Origin: Hericium rajendrae
Lineage: Eukaryota; Basidiomycota; Agaricomycetes; Russulales; Hericiaceae
Assembly (NCBI GenBank): GCA_033439255.1
Contig: CM065885.1
Coordinates: forward strand, 186,001-250,000
Direction: 5' to 3'
DNA: 64,000 bases
Position 1 is the first letter of the stretch. Every line of letters begins with the position of its first letter. The notes below the pieces were generated by a model. The model was not told the DNA's origin. It was given only the letters and a program-made list of their open reading frames with translations, and made no database searches. Both the position numbers and the translations under genes were made by a program. Positions 12,253-22,386 of this stretch are shown in pieces.

Positions 12253-12834
12253 ATGGACAGCGCTGAGTTTCATGCTGCGGTGAACATACATGCCGACGAC
12301 GGAGGCGGTTGACCCTACTAAACTTTGATGTCCAAAACAGGTCTATCGGGTCGTCCGACAAATTCCAGAGCAGAAGGTTACAACATACGGTATGGGGTAT
12401 GATTCGACTGTTCTGGCTTACTCTCACGAAGCGGAATACCGATGCCGGCGAATGCTGCCCTGCATCTCCCTCCCAGGACACGTGGCAAAGCTGATTGGCA
12501 TGCCTAACCATTCCCGTCATGTCGGACAAGGTGAGCGCTGAGACCGGTCTGGATTTCAGGCAGGATATCACAGTAAGGCTGAAGCCATTACTATGCAGCA
12601 CTGAAGTTCTTGTCGCCCGAGCTCGACCCGCCTGTTCCATGGCAGCGTGTCGTATCGTCCACCGGCGCCATCTCGTCAAGAGGGCCCGGCACGAATGGCG
12701 CACAAAGGCAGCGAGACGCTCTTCAGGCAGAAGGCGTCGAGGTCACTTCTGGTCGGACGGGCGAGCTCCATGTGGACCTGCGGACCTGGGGCTGGTTCCC
12801 TGATCCCGGACAAATTGACTTCGCGGAACCTTAA
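12253..12834 (+). CDS. atl1: Alkyltransferase-like (ATL) DNA-damage protein, 121 aa
   Basis: Four exons: 12253-12279, 12341-12389, 12477-12530 and 12599-12834. The sum of 366 bases is 122 codons. The first intron contains a clear CTACTAAAC branch site. The spliced protein is a full-length O6-alkylguanine transferase fold: MDSAEFHAAVYRVVRQIP at the start, the KVTTYGHVAKLIG helix-turn-helix, SRHVGQAL with the arginine finger, and VPWQRVVSSTGAISSRGPGT. In active methyltransferases (MGMT/Ogt) the motif is PCHR. Here it is PWQR, the hallmark of ATL proteins. These lack the acceptor Cys, bind and flip O6-alkylguanine, and hand the lesion to nucleotide excision repair, as shown for fission yeast Atl1. 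Action in the nucleus is expected. Only the last exon stands out as an open frame, so the gene is easily missed. Confidence 0.9.
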
Positions 12835-13499
12835 CGTCCGCGTCTATCATTACGACTAATAATGGTGTTGGCTGCATACATCCTCGAGAGAGGAGTTTAT
12901 TTCTGGGGATAACTGTGACTTGATAGGCCCCGCTCTACTTCCCTGAGCCATAGGCACATAGGCCCTGAGGTACGCTGGACTATGCCAGCCAATCTAACGA
13001 GACAACTTTTCTCCGCGTGAGTCCTGAGCCCACGAGGATTGTCGTCCGATCCACGCTCGATGATAAGCACAGAAGCGTACGACGCGATGCTTCATCCTCA
13101 ATCGCATGGCTGGAGGCTTCGAGACTACTTGTTGAGAGTCTGCTGATATCATATCTTCCCATGCAGGCATGGTAAGACAACAGGCTTTCCTCCCACGCGT
13201 CCTTTGCAAGTTGGATTCTCCCAGATCTCGGTCGTCTGGTTGGCACGCGAAGCAACGTTCAGTTGCAATGTCAGAAGGAATGGAGGTATCTTTTCCCATC
13301 TCCTCGCTACCTTTTCGACCTCGCTGACTGTGACACAGTACACTCATTCATTTGTGCCCCATAGGTGTGTCCTCAGTCCGCCAACGTCGGTGGAAATACC
13401 GCTCTATCGATTCTCCAGCACTCTAACAGCGTCCTTGGAGACATATAAGATGATCCAGGACAACCAGCAAACAGCCGCCGCGAGACTGACAAACCCAGC
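12835..13499. other. Intergenic stretch with upstream elements of the methyltransferase gene
   Basis: No separate gene is supported. The last 60 bases hold a TATAAG word and a short upstream frame that runs into the methyltransferase start, described separately. Confidence 0.5.
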
Positions 13500-13503
13500 A
13501 TGA
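13444..13503 (+). promoter_or_regulatory. TATAAG word and 17-codon upstream frame overlapping the start codon
   Basis: TATAAG lies at 13444-13449. An ATG at 13450 opens a 17-codon frame that ends with TGA at 13501-13503, so its stop overlaps the methyltransferase ATG as ATGA. If transcription starts upstream of 13450, this small frame could dampen or couple translation of the main gene. If the TATAAG is the TATA box, the transcript would begin after it and the small frame would be lost. Confidence 0.35.
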
Positions 13504-15402
13504 CTGACAGAAAGGCAGACTTGCAGGGTCTCGTATCTCTGATCCAACAAGCGACGAACGATGCTATCTCTGCCTACGAGGACTCTGGTACCGAGTTGCC
13601 CTCGCTCGACGTGCCTTCGGAGCCTCCAACCAACATCATCGCGCTTAGAAAGGCACTTCGGGTCCTCGAGGGCGCATGCTTCCAGCTATGCACAACGCTG
13701 GCGCCGCCAGAGGCAACAGTGTTCACAGTGAGTCGTCTCTACGAGTTAATTGCGGCATCCGGCTGACGAGGCCATCGCCAGCGCTCCATCCAATGCCTCG
13801 ACGTCGGATGTCTACGCGTCGCCGTGACCGCGAAAATCCCAGACATCCTCGCTGCTCACCCCGAGGGTCTGCACGTCTCCGAAATCGCTAAGAAGACGAA
13901 CATGGAACCAGGCAAACTGTCGAAAGTCCTCCGCAGCCTGGCGCTTCACCACTGTTTCCGCGAAGGTGCGTCTGTAGCTCCTTGTTCCGTCCGCCAGTGC
14001 CTCATCGCGTTGGGCAGTTGCCGCGGATACGTACACGAACAACCGCCTATCTGCTACGCTTCTCGAGGCGAATCCATTCAGCGCGCTAATCGAATGGGTC
14101 ACGACGAATGTGAACCGATACGTCTCGTCGAATATCTACGACACGCTCGTCGATCCTGTCTACGGTCCTTCGTACGATGCGAACAGGACGGCGTGGTCGT
14201 ACGGCACGAGGCGCGAGATGCCCGAGGCCTCCATCTATGAGTGGCTCACACAGCAGGTGAGTTTCTCGAGGTTAGAGCTCGCGTGTACTGACGGGCGTTA
14301 CACAGACCGAATCAGGCCAGGTGAGCGTTCTCAGGTTTTCTATGAATCATCGTTTGATGCGTGCCGACGAAGATGTTCAACCGTGCTATGGTCGGACTGG
14401 GTCAACTCACCGATGGCGACGTCGTCGTTAAGGGTCGGACTGCTCCTCAAATCGTTCTCCTGCCGCTCGGCTAACGTTTTTTCCAGCATTTCCGTGGCGC
14501 GATCTGCCCGCCGGCGCGACTGTTACTGATGTGGGAGGGGGATATGGGACAGTTTCCATCCAGCTCGCGAAGCAATATCCTCATCTGCAACTCACCGTGC
14601 AAGATCTACCTACAGTAGTCGAGCAGGCTCGTCAGGTATGTATGATGGTCTCTACCAACTCTATAGCAACAACTTTCCTTTACAGTTCTGGAACACGAAC
14701 TATCCCGCCGCTGTAACCGAGAAACGCATCAACTTCGCGCCTCTGGACTTCTTGAACGAGAGCCCAGTGAAAGAGCAAGACATATATTACGTTTGTGAAC
14801 CCTTCTTGGTAGCCCTGGTAGTTATGCTGATTGGTGTTTTCTATCATCGCAGCTCCGACAAATTATCCACAACTGGCCCGCCGACGCGTGCGTCACGATC
14901 CTGAAGAACATCGCGAAGGTCCTGAAACCGGAGAGCAGGATTCTTATCCGTGAGAAACAAACAGCGTCGCATATATTGCCCTCTCTGACCTTGTGTTCCT
15001 TCCTTCCTAGACGATTACGTCCTGCAACCGAATTTCTCTGGTGAGGAAGCCCGTGAACTCGCCGCAGGGTCCGGAGTCGACGTGGTCGGTATCGCGAAGC
15101 ATCAGCCCATCGACTAGCATCACTTACCAGCCTTTCTCGGTCACAGGCCCCGAAACCGCTCCTCCCGAACTACGGGTACGGGAACTCTCGAGCGTACACG
15201 GAAGACGTAAGCATGCTCACACTGACGAACGCCGGCGAGCGGACGCTGGACGAATTCCTCGCAATCGGGTAAGGCGCCCTCGCATCTGCCCTGCAGCGGT
15301 GGCTCACGCATAGCGCCTCGCAGGACCGCCGCCGGGCTCCGCTTCGTCAAGCTGTGGGATTTCGCGGAGACGGCGTTGATCGAGCTCGCTGCGTCGCAGT
15401 AG
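13500..15402 (+). CDS. SAM-dependent O-methyltransferase (COMT-like), 449 aa
   Basis: Eleven exons fit: 13500-13727, 13782-13965, 14018-14256, 14306-14320, 14373-14433, 14487-14635, 14686-14790, 14853-14949, 15011-15081, 15147-15268 and 15324-15402. The sum is 1350 bases, 450 codons. The fourth exon is only 15 bases. The N-terminal half is the winged-helix dimerisation domain (VSEIAKKTNMEPGKLSKVLR). The C-terminal half is a Rossmann methyltransferase with the SAM motif TVTDVGGGYGTVS, then LQLTVQDLPTVVEQA. The catalytic His sits in LRQIIHNWPAD, followed by PKPLLPNYGYG. The layout is that of plant-type caffeate/flavonoid O-methyltransferases, common in basidiomycete secondary metabolism. The substrate cannot be told, and no biosynthetic core enzyme is nearby. 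Weak points are the donor at 15082 (GTGGTC) and the AAG acceptor at 14370-14372. Confidence 0.85.
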
Positions 15403-16305
15403 AGAACGCTTGGTCTGTATTGGGCCTTATTTATGGAATTGCTCAAATCGCATTTTTTTGCCTTCGAGCCTGGGATGTTTGTGAGATCTGCATCTGGTGT
15501 CTTGACGTTCATTGGCTACGTTTCTTGGTTGAAGACTTTTGGAAGAGGGAAGTGAGACGTTCGGTGGAGGACACAGTGCGTCAATTGGAAAGTGCTTAGA
15601 TATCTATGTTCCTCTCGTGCTAATAACTCAGCATTTTCCCACCTGATCAGAGCCCTTGTAGGCTGGTCTACGAGTATCGCAGCTGCAGCAACCTGCACTG
15701 TGTAATATACATATCGGGCGTCAGTACACACATTCCAGACGATTCGTATGAAGCACTGTAAATGTGCACTTCACTTGTCAAGCTTCGTTTCTCGTCTTTG
15801 CGACACCAGTCATGATGAACAAAGCTAAGGCGTGTCTACAAGCTCTCCTTAGCTACAGGCTGCGAGCTACCCAATCTTGACGAGCCCTCTCGCGCTCCCG
15901 ACAATTCACCTGCGCTGATCAATACTCGTCGCATCCCGGATGGTGCTTGTTTCCAGTCATGCGGTAAACGTGGCTCGAATCACGGCCGCGTTGCCTGTTA
16001 TTGATGAGTTCGTGTTATATAAGGACTGACGCAAGCTTGCGCTTCATAAAAGTGGAGATTAGCTTACGGCGAGACATCGTAGTCGAATTCGCTGCATTGA
16101 AATAACGTTTCATCAGAACTCCTGCAAGCGGTGAAGCACCTTCCACAGGTCTGCTCGTGGCATAAAGCGAAATGGTATTCCGTGAACTATATGGATGCTA
16201 TGTACAACTAGAAGTCCGGAGAAATACAAAGTGGCAGCAATTACAGCGAGACAAAGTGTAGATAGGATACAAAGATGGAAACAGAATGTCGGTTTGTCGG
16301 CCGTG
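15403..16305. other. Intergenic stretch between convergent genes
   Basis: Contains the 3' ends of the methyltransferase and AAA-A genes. A TATATAAGG-like word lies near 16016, but no gene starts downstream of it. No coding sequence recognised. Confidence 0.5.
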
Positions 16306-18802
16306 TCACCGCCTCGCGAACCGCAAGTACGCCTTCAACCCGCCAAGAACAACTGCCGTCGTGCATAACGCCGCCGCACTGCTCACGACATACGGATTCA
16401 AGTCTTGCACCCATTGTGGATTGACGAGCTTCCTGAATATTGATTTTGCACCTGCACAGCAGCAAACGCCGATCAGCCATCCAACAGCCAGTGCAGAAGG
16501 AAATTGCGCTTACCTATATGACCCTGCTTTTCCGAGAACGTCACAACGCGCAGGATATCCTCCGTCCTAAGCGTGCGATCATTATCATGCGCGGCGATCG
16601 CAGACGCGATCTTGACGATGTTCTTGATCTCGCGGCCGTTCAGAGACAGCGCGCGCAGGAACTGCATGTCCTTCTTGACGAGGTGGCGGCGCTCGTCCTC
16701 CGTCATGTCCGTCTTCTTCAGGAACGCGATCCAGAGGCGCTCGCGCGCGTCCGCGCTGAGCGAGTCGTACACCATCGACACGTCGATGCGCGACTTCATC
16801 GCGTCGTCGAAGACGCTCACGCGGTTCGTCGTCAGGAAGAGGATGCCTGGGTAGTATCTGTGGGCGGCTTTGTCAGCGGTGCGGGTGGGAGGTGGGAGCG
16901 GACGCACTCGAGCTTGCGCAGGAAGACGGCGACCATGGCGTTGCGGCTCATGTCGTGGATGTCGCGCCGCTCGAGGTAGACGTCGGCTTCGTCGATGAGC
17001 ACGACGGCTTTCCACCGGTGGGCAAGCGCGAAGACTTTGCTCAGCGCCTCCTCGAGGTCGAGCGCGTACGTGCCGAGATCACTGGAGCCGACGACGTAGA
17101 GCGGACTTCGGGACACTGAGACATGGTTATGAGCGATTTCAAAGTATAAAACGCGCTCTGCTTACCATCGCTGATCGCCTCTGCGGTCAGCGTCTTTCCG
17201 ACGCCGGGTGGTCCTGTACGCAGAGTCGATGAGAGGCCCGCATGTGAACACTCTCAGTAGACGTACCATGCAAGTTGAATATCAATCCCAGCCCCTTGCT
17301 CTCAACAAAGTCGTCGAACTTTCTCGCTGACACCCCGGGCCTCGCGTTTCCATCGCCGTCATCGCTCCTGGCGCCAGTATGCTGCTCAACGAGCGACTTG
17401 ACCAGGTTCTTGTTCTCTTCCTCCATGTCCAGGTCTTCGAACACGTTATGGCTCCACTGGATGTCCTCGACGCAATCGACGCTGAATGCAACTGACGTCG
17501 CCATGCGCTGTCAGATCTACGTTTTTCGTGGACTGGGTAATACTTACGCCACTCGCGGTCTCCCAGCGTGTAGCCATACAAACGCGGGGACATCAGGAAG
17601 AAATCGTCGTCGTTGGGCTCTTTCCTGGAATCCGGAGTGACTACTTCACCGTCGAGGTCGTACCGTAGACTAGGAGTATGGCCATGACGCGAGTAGCGGT
17701 CGAACATTTCTAGAGCAATTCATCAGCGACATAGGGATGCAAGACATGCAAACACGCACCTCCGTCAATCATAATTCGTGATTTTGTCTGACGCGCCACA
17801 GGTCAGTATCAAGAAAATAAACGCAGATAAAACACGGACCATAATCTTGCGGTACCGGTCGTCGTCCTCGACGGTGTACGCAATGTCGTCGTACCATTTG
17901 TGCTGCCAGTCCTTCAGCGTCCAGCGCTTCCTGCCGCGCGCGATCAGCTCCTCCTTCTTCTTCCTGTGCTCGTCGAGCGCGAGCTGGTCGAACGGGTACG
18001 CGACGAGATCCAAGATGCGCTTCGCCCCCACAAAGTGCGGGATCGTCAGCTCGATCTCGGCGAGGCCGGGCATGTCGCCCTCGACGGCGACGAACTCGCA
18101 GTTGAGGATCCAGCGCAGCGGCTGGTCGGACGAGCGCTCGTGGATCTCGAGCGAGAGGAGCCGCACGGCCCACGGCTTGCCGGTCATCTTGTCGTACGTG
18201 AGGAGGATCATGCCCGGGACGAGCACGCTCCAGATGAGGTGGAAGGTCACGACCTGCGCGGCCTTGAGCGACTCGAGCTCCTGCAGCCGCTCGCGGTACT
18301 CGTGTGGATGAACTTGAGGAAGAAGCGGACGTGCTCGATGATCTGCTGCTCCTCCTCGGTCTTTTCGGCAAGTTTCTCCAACGACTCAACGTATTCTGTA
18401 AATTGTGTCGTAAAGGCCATTAACTCGTCAGGTTCGAACTGGCATCCGACCGTCAGTGTTTGGCCAGGCAAAATTGGCTTTGCACACCTTCAGCGGCTTC
18501 CTCTCCCATGCAACATCTCTGCGCCCCTTCATCACCTCTTTCGCCGCGCGGATGAATGCGGGCGAGTCGAGCTGGATCATCTCGTCGATGAGGTGGTATC
18601 CATCCTTGTCGCCGGGCACGAACCGGCGGATGAGCGAGAACGCGAAGACCTCCTCGGACTCGTCCTTCGTATCGTCCTTCGCCTCGAGCTCGATGTCGTC
18701 GAGGAATAGGTACTTGCCCTTGTCGTCGTCCCACTTCTGGCGGATGCGCTTCACGTCAAGCGTGAGCGTGAGCGGATGACCGTGGTTGCTAACGAGGGCC
18801 AT
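16306..18802 (-). CDS. AAA+ ATPase with C-terminal membrane segment, AAA-A (one base missing)
   Basis: Nine exons: 18802-18488, 18438-17840, 17787-17760 (28 bases), 17709-17548, 17491-17267, 17213-17166, 17115-16908, 16857-16514 and 16451-16306. The sum is 2075 bases, one short of 692 codons. Comparison with AAA-B places the missing base in exon 2 near 18,304 (FLKFI..HEYRERLQE is read across a frame change). The N-terminal half resembles the DUF7025 region of fungal AAA ATPases. The AAA core has Walker A PPGVGKT (split by the intron at 17214-17266), an intact Walker B VVLIDEADVYLE, sensor LFLTTNR and SRIDVS. The last exon encodes a hydrophobic segment (AAALCTTAVVLGGL) followed by basic residues, so a C-terminal membrane anchor is likely. 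It is transcribed divergently from AAA-B across 1.07 kb. Client and membrane are unknown. Confidence 0.8.
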
Positions 18803-19869
18803 GGTCGGTGGATGCGAAGATCAGCGGCTGTTCCCCGCGCGCAGAGTGTATTGGTGAGACGGAGGCGCTGCAGGCGGCCTGTGCGACTTGGGGAGGACGA
18901 ACGGCTGGATGGGACAAGGCAGCGCGGCGCTGGACTGGCAATGAGGCAATGCGGGCGCCAGAACTCCAGAATTTACGGAAAGGCACTTTGATAGCATGTT
19001 AGATCGTTGCTCCGCTGCTACGCGTACCTTCGACAACTTGGTACAAGGAATCAAGCTTCCGCTAAGTAGATTCTGTTACCCTTTGCCTGGACATCTGTGG
19101 ACCACTTTACGTTCCCTGATAGAAGGAAAGACAGACGAGATTTACCGTAATATTTTTGACGGATGGAGGCGTGGTTGCCAAGTTCCTGCCATGTTTCCTC
19201 CTTGTGGTCATCGATGTTAGTCCGGAGGTAAATTGACCATCAGTTGCATCATGTTGCATCACGTAAGCGTAGTCCAACGCTCTTCCTCTTCTTCTCAATT
19301 GACTGACGATTGTGTTCAGCAAGTCTTCAGCGCCTCAATACCGACTATTCGCATACGTACACAAGGTTTAACGACAAAGGATGTATCAAACGAGTGTGCT
19401 CTACTGAAATCTGGGAAGGATTTACAACTTTGTTTACCTCCGGAACGCCAACGTAACACTGGGGAGACCATTGATACCCCTCTTTGACGCCCTCCGGTGA
19501 GTTCCTTATTATGCGAGAAGGGGATAGCAGGGCATGCGGTGCTCCGAAGATCAAATTCGAATTGTACCCGAGCACGCCGCCCTGCAGTCGCCCTGCCCAT
19601 CGAAGACGAGTCCGTCTGCTTTCCGAGATACCGCTTTCCATTGATTGCTTGACAAGTTCCACCGACAGACCCCTGCCAGCCTGATGGCGATCGGCACTGG
19701 TCGACCGACATGATTGAGCGCCTCGAGCACACGCAATGAGGCACTGATGCTGTGGTCGGCGTGTGTCTCACAGCACCACATTACGACGGCGCGCCTTCGA
19801 CATTTTTAGATTCAATGCAGGCAGTTCACAAGCGGTAGACTACTTACTTGACAGCAGTAATTTTGCAGG
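18803..19869. promoter_or_regulatory. Divergent intergenic region of the AAA pair
   Basis: The only sequence between the two start codons, so it must hold both promoters. Open frames of 60-150 codons inside are not recognised. TTTTGCAG directly before the AAA-B ATG could also be a splice acceptor, so an extra upstream exon of AAA-B is possible. Confidence 0.5.
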
Positions 19870-22301
19870 ATGTTGATGGCTTACGACGATACCACTCCCT
19901 CCATCGCGCGCGTGAAGGCGCTCTCCGACCTGGAGGCGGGCGAGGGCGCAAACGACCCGCCGGCCGAGTCCAATGAGCCCGTCCTCGATCTCGAGTTCAA
20001 GCGCGTGAAGCAGCAGTGGAACGAGGCGCGCCAGAAGTACGATGACCGCATCGAGCTCGAGGAGACCTTCACATCCGCCTCCGACGCCGGTTATGCATTC
20101 TCGCTCGTGCGCATGCTCAAGCCAAATACCCATATCCCCTATGTCCAGATACACGTTCGGAGTCGAGACTTCATCACTGCGGCGCAGGATGTCATGGCAG
20201 GAAAGCGGAATGTCGTCTGGCAGACCATCCCGGTGAAGGTAATGGTCGCAGTGCTCCGCCTTGCCTTCCGCATTACTGACTTGTAGGCCTCAGTTCGAGG
20301 CACTGGAGCTGCTCGCGTTCCTCCCCCAATTCGTCAAAGACTTAGAGAAGCGGCAAAGCAAGCCCATCGAGGAAGGCCCGAACATCGAGGAGCACAACCG
20401 GGTCATCTACCATCTCGAGTACTTTGTCAACTTCCTGCAACATGAGTACAGCTCCCACGTCGAAACTTTCAACTCCCTCCGCGCATCGACATATATCATC
20501 TTCGATTCCCTGTGGGCCCTACTGCTCCCCGGCATGACGCTCATGACCAAGTGCAAAGTCACTGGTGTCCAGCGCTTGGTCCGCCTCATCACGATGAGCA
20601 AGCGCCAGGCGCGGTGGGACTCACCCGAGCAGTGGGCCCTCCTGGTCGAATATGTCGACATGGTCTGTGGCCGAGTGGGACTTATAGAAGAGGAACTGAT
20701 CCAAGACAAATTCTCCGGTGCGAAGCCCATCGTGGAGTTGGTCGCGTATCCTTTCGAGGAGCCCCTCGGCGACGAGAAGCCCCTGGTCGAGGATTACAAG
20801 GATGTCAAGGCTACGCTGGTCAAGCGAGGGCGCAACCGCTCGAAGCTGGAGGAGGAGTCCTATATGTGGTACGACGGAGAAGGTTTCTACAAGGACGGAG
20901 ATAGTTATCGCAAGCGTCCAGTACGTATTTATTGGATTCTTCGCAGCGTTCCGCACATTGACATTCTGCGCAGGTCCAATCGCGCATAGTGATTGATCGC
21001 GGTAAGCAGTATCGTCTACGGGGACAGTCTCCAACATCTCATGAACCCGCGGACAGATATGTACGACCAGCACTCGGGCCACTCGACTCCGAATCTTACG
21101 CACGACTTGGACCACGAGAAGATCTGTCCCGAATCACGCACAACACTCACGGACGACGAGTACGCACTGATGGCTCCGCGAGTCTACGGCTTCGCGCTCG
21201 AGAAAAAACAATGGTGTGCGTCGCAGTCTCCATAATCCGCGGCGACCTCTGCTGACCACGCCCGGCCACAGATCAATTCTCTGTGAACGACATATACCCC
21301 ATCAACTGGGATTTGGAGCTCTTCGGCGACCTCAACCTTGACGAGGAGTACAAGACGCTGCTGAAGGTCATGGTCGGCGCGTGCTACCCGGAGATGGAAG
21401 ACACGGAGGGCATCATCTCGAGCGCCCGGTTCGACGACTTCCTGTGGGGCAAGGGCAAGGGGTTCATATGCAATCTGCACGGTGCGCCGGCTCGATCGCG
21501 AGTCTTTGCGCATTCTGACCACGTTGACAGGGCCGCCTGGCGTCGGGAAGTCGCTGACGATCGAGGCGCTCAGCGAGGTCACGAAGAACGTGCTCTATGT
21601 CGTTGGCTGTGGCGACCTCGGCATCGACGCGGGCAACATCGAGAAGGAGCTGTCGACCATCTTCAAGCTTGCAGTCCGCTGGCGCGCCATCGTTCTCATC
21701 CACGCGGCCGACGTATACTTAGAAAGCCCCGACATTCGAGATACGGAGCGCAATGCCGTCGAATCCGTTTTCATGCGAAAGCTGGAGTACTACCCCGGCG
21801 TCGTATTTCTGACCACGAACCGCGACACGGTATTCGAGGGCGGCATCCGGTCGCGGATCGACCTGTCGCTCTTCTACTACCAGCCCACCGTAGAAGCGCG
21901 CGAGCGGCTGTGGGCGATGTTCCTCAAGCGGACCAACATGTCGAAGGAGGAACGGCAGATCTTCAACGAGAGGTACATGGCGGAAGCGCGCGAGCTGTGC
22001 CTCAACGGCCGCGAGATCAAGAGCATCGTCAAGGTGGCCAAGACGTCCGCAAAGCACCTGCACCGCGAGGTTCAAGCTGGGGATATCATGAGCGTCATCC
22101 ACTTCTTGCAGACACAGGGACAAATCGGTGCGTGTATCGTAGCTTCTGCTGTCCCGCCGTTGCTGAGTTTCGATGCCAGGTGACGGGTTTGTTGCCGAAC
22201 CGAAAGTCGATGCGCCAGTCACGACTTCTAACTGGAAGCTCTTCGCTCACGCCGCATGTGGTGCTGCCTTCGGTCTCGCTGTGTCCCTTCTCGCTCTGTA
22301 G
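19870..22301 (+). CDS. AAA+ family protein with degenerate Walker B, AAA-B, 703 aa
   Basis: Seven exons: 19870-20238, 20294-20920, 20974-21001 (28 bases), 21057-21215, 21272-21481, 21531-22127 and 22180-22301. The sum is 2112 bases, 704 codons, fully open. It is a paralogue of AAA-A with most introns at the same places. The N-terminal region (about residues 1-340) is DUF7025-like (TYIIFDSLWALLLPGM). Walker A GPPGVGKS lies near residue 465 and sensor FLTTNRD near 555. Where AAA-A and the family have LIDEAD, this protein reads LIHAAD (bases 21698-21715), so both the Mg-binding Asp and the catalytic Glu are lost. ATP binding may remain but hydrolysis is unlikely. The last exon adds a hydrophobic segment (AACGAAFGLAVSLLAL) that ends the protein, a possible tail anchor. 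An ATG at 19876 is an alternative start. Confidence 0.85.
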
Positions 22302-22386
22302 CCTTTGTCCCGATGAGGTGACTAGATCTGTCGTGTGTATATATACGGACGCTACTGTACAATATCCACTGCCATGTAGTCACGAA

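Noticed and set aside
16012-16024. TATATAAGG word as a promoter
   Set aside because: No gene starts downstream on that strand within a sensible distance.
17769-18709. 206- and 269-codon frames overlapping AAA-A
   Set aside because: Arg/Ser/Ala-rich shadow translations of the AAA-A exon; no motifs.
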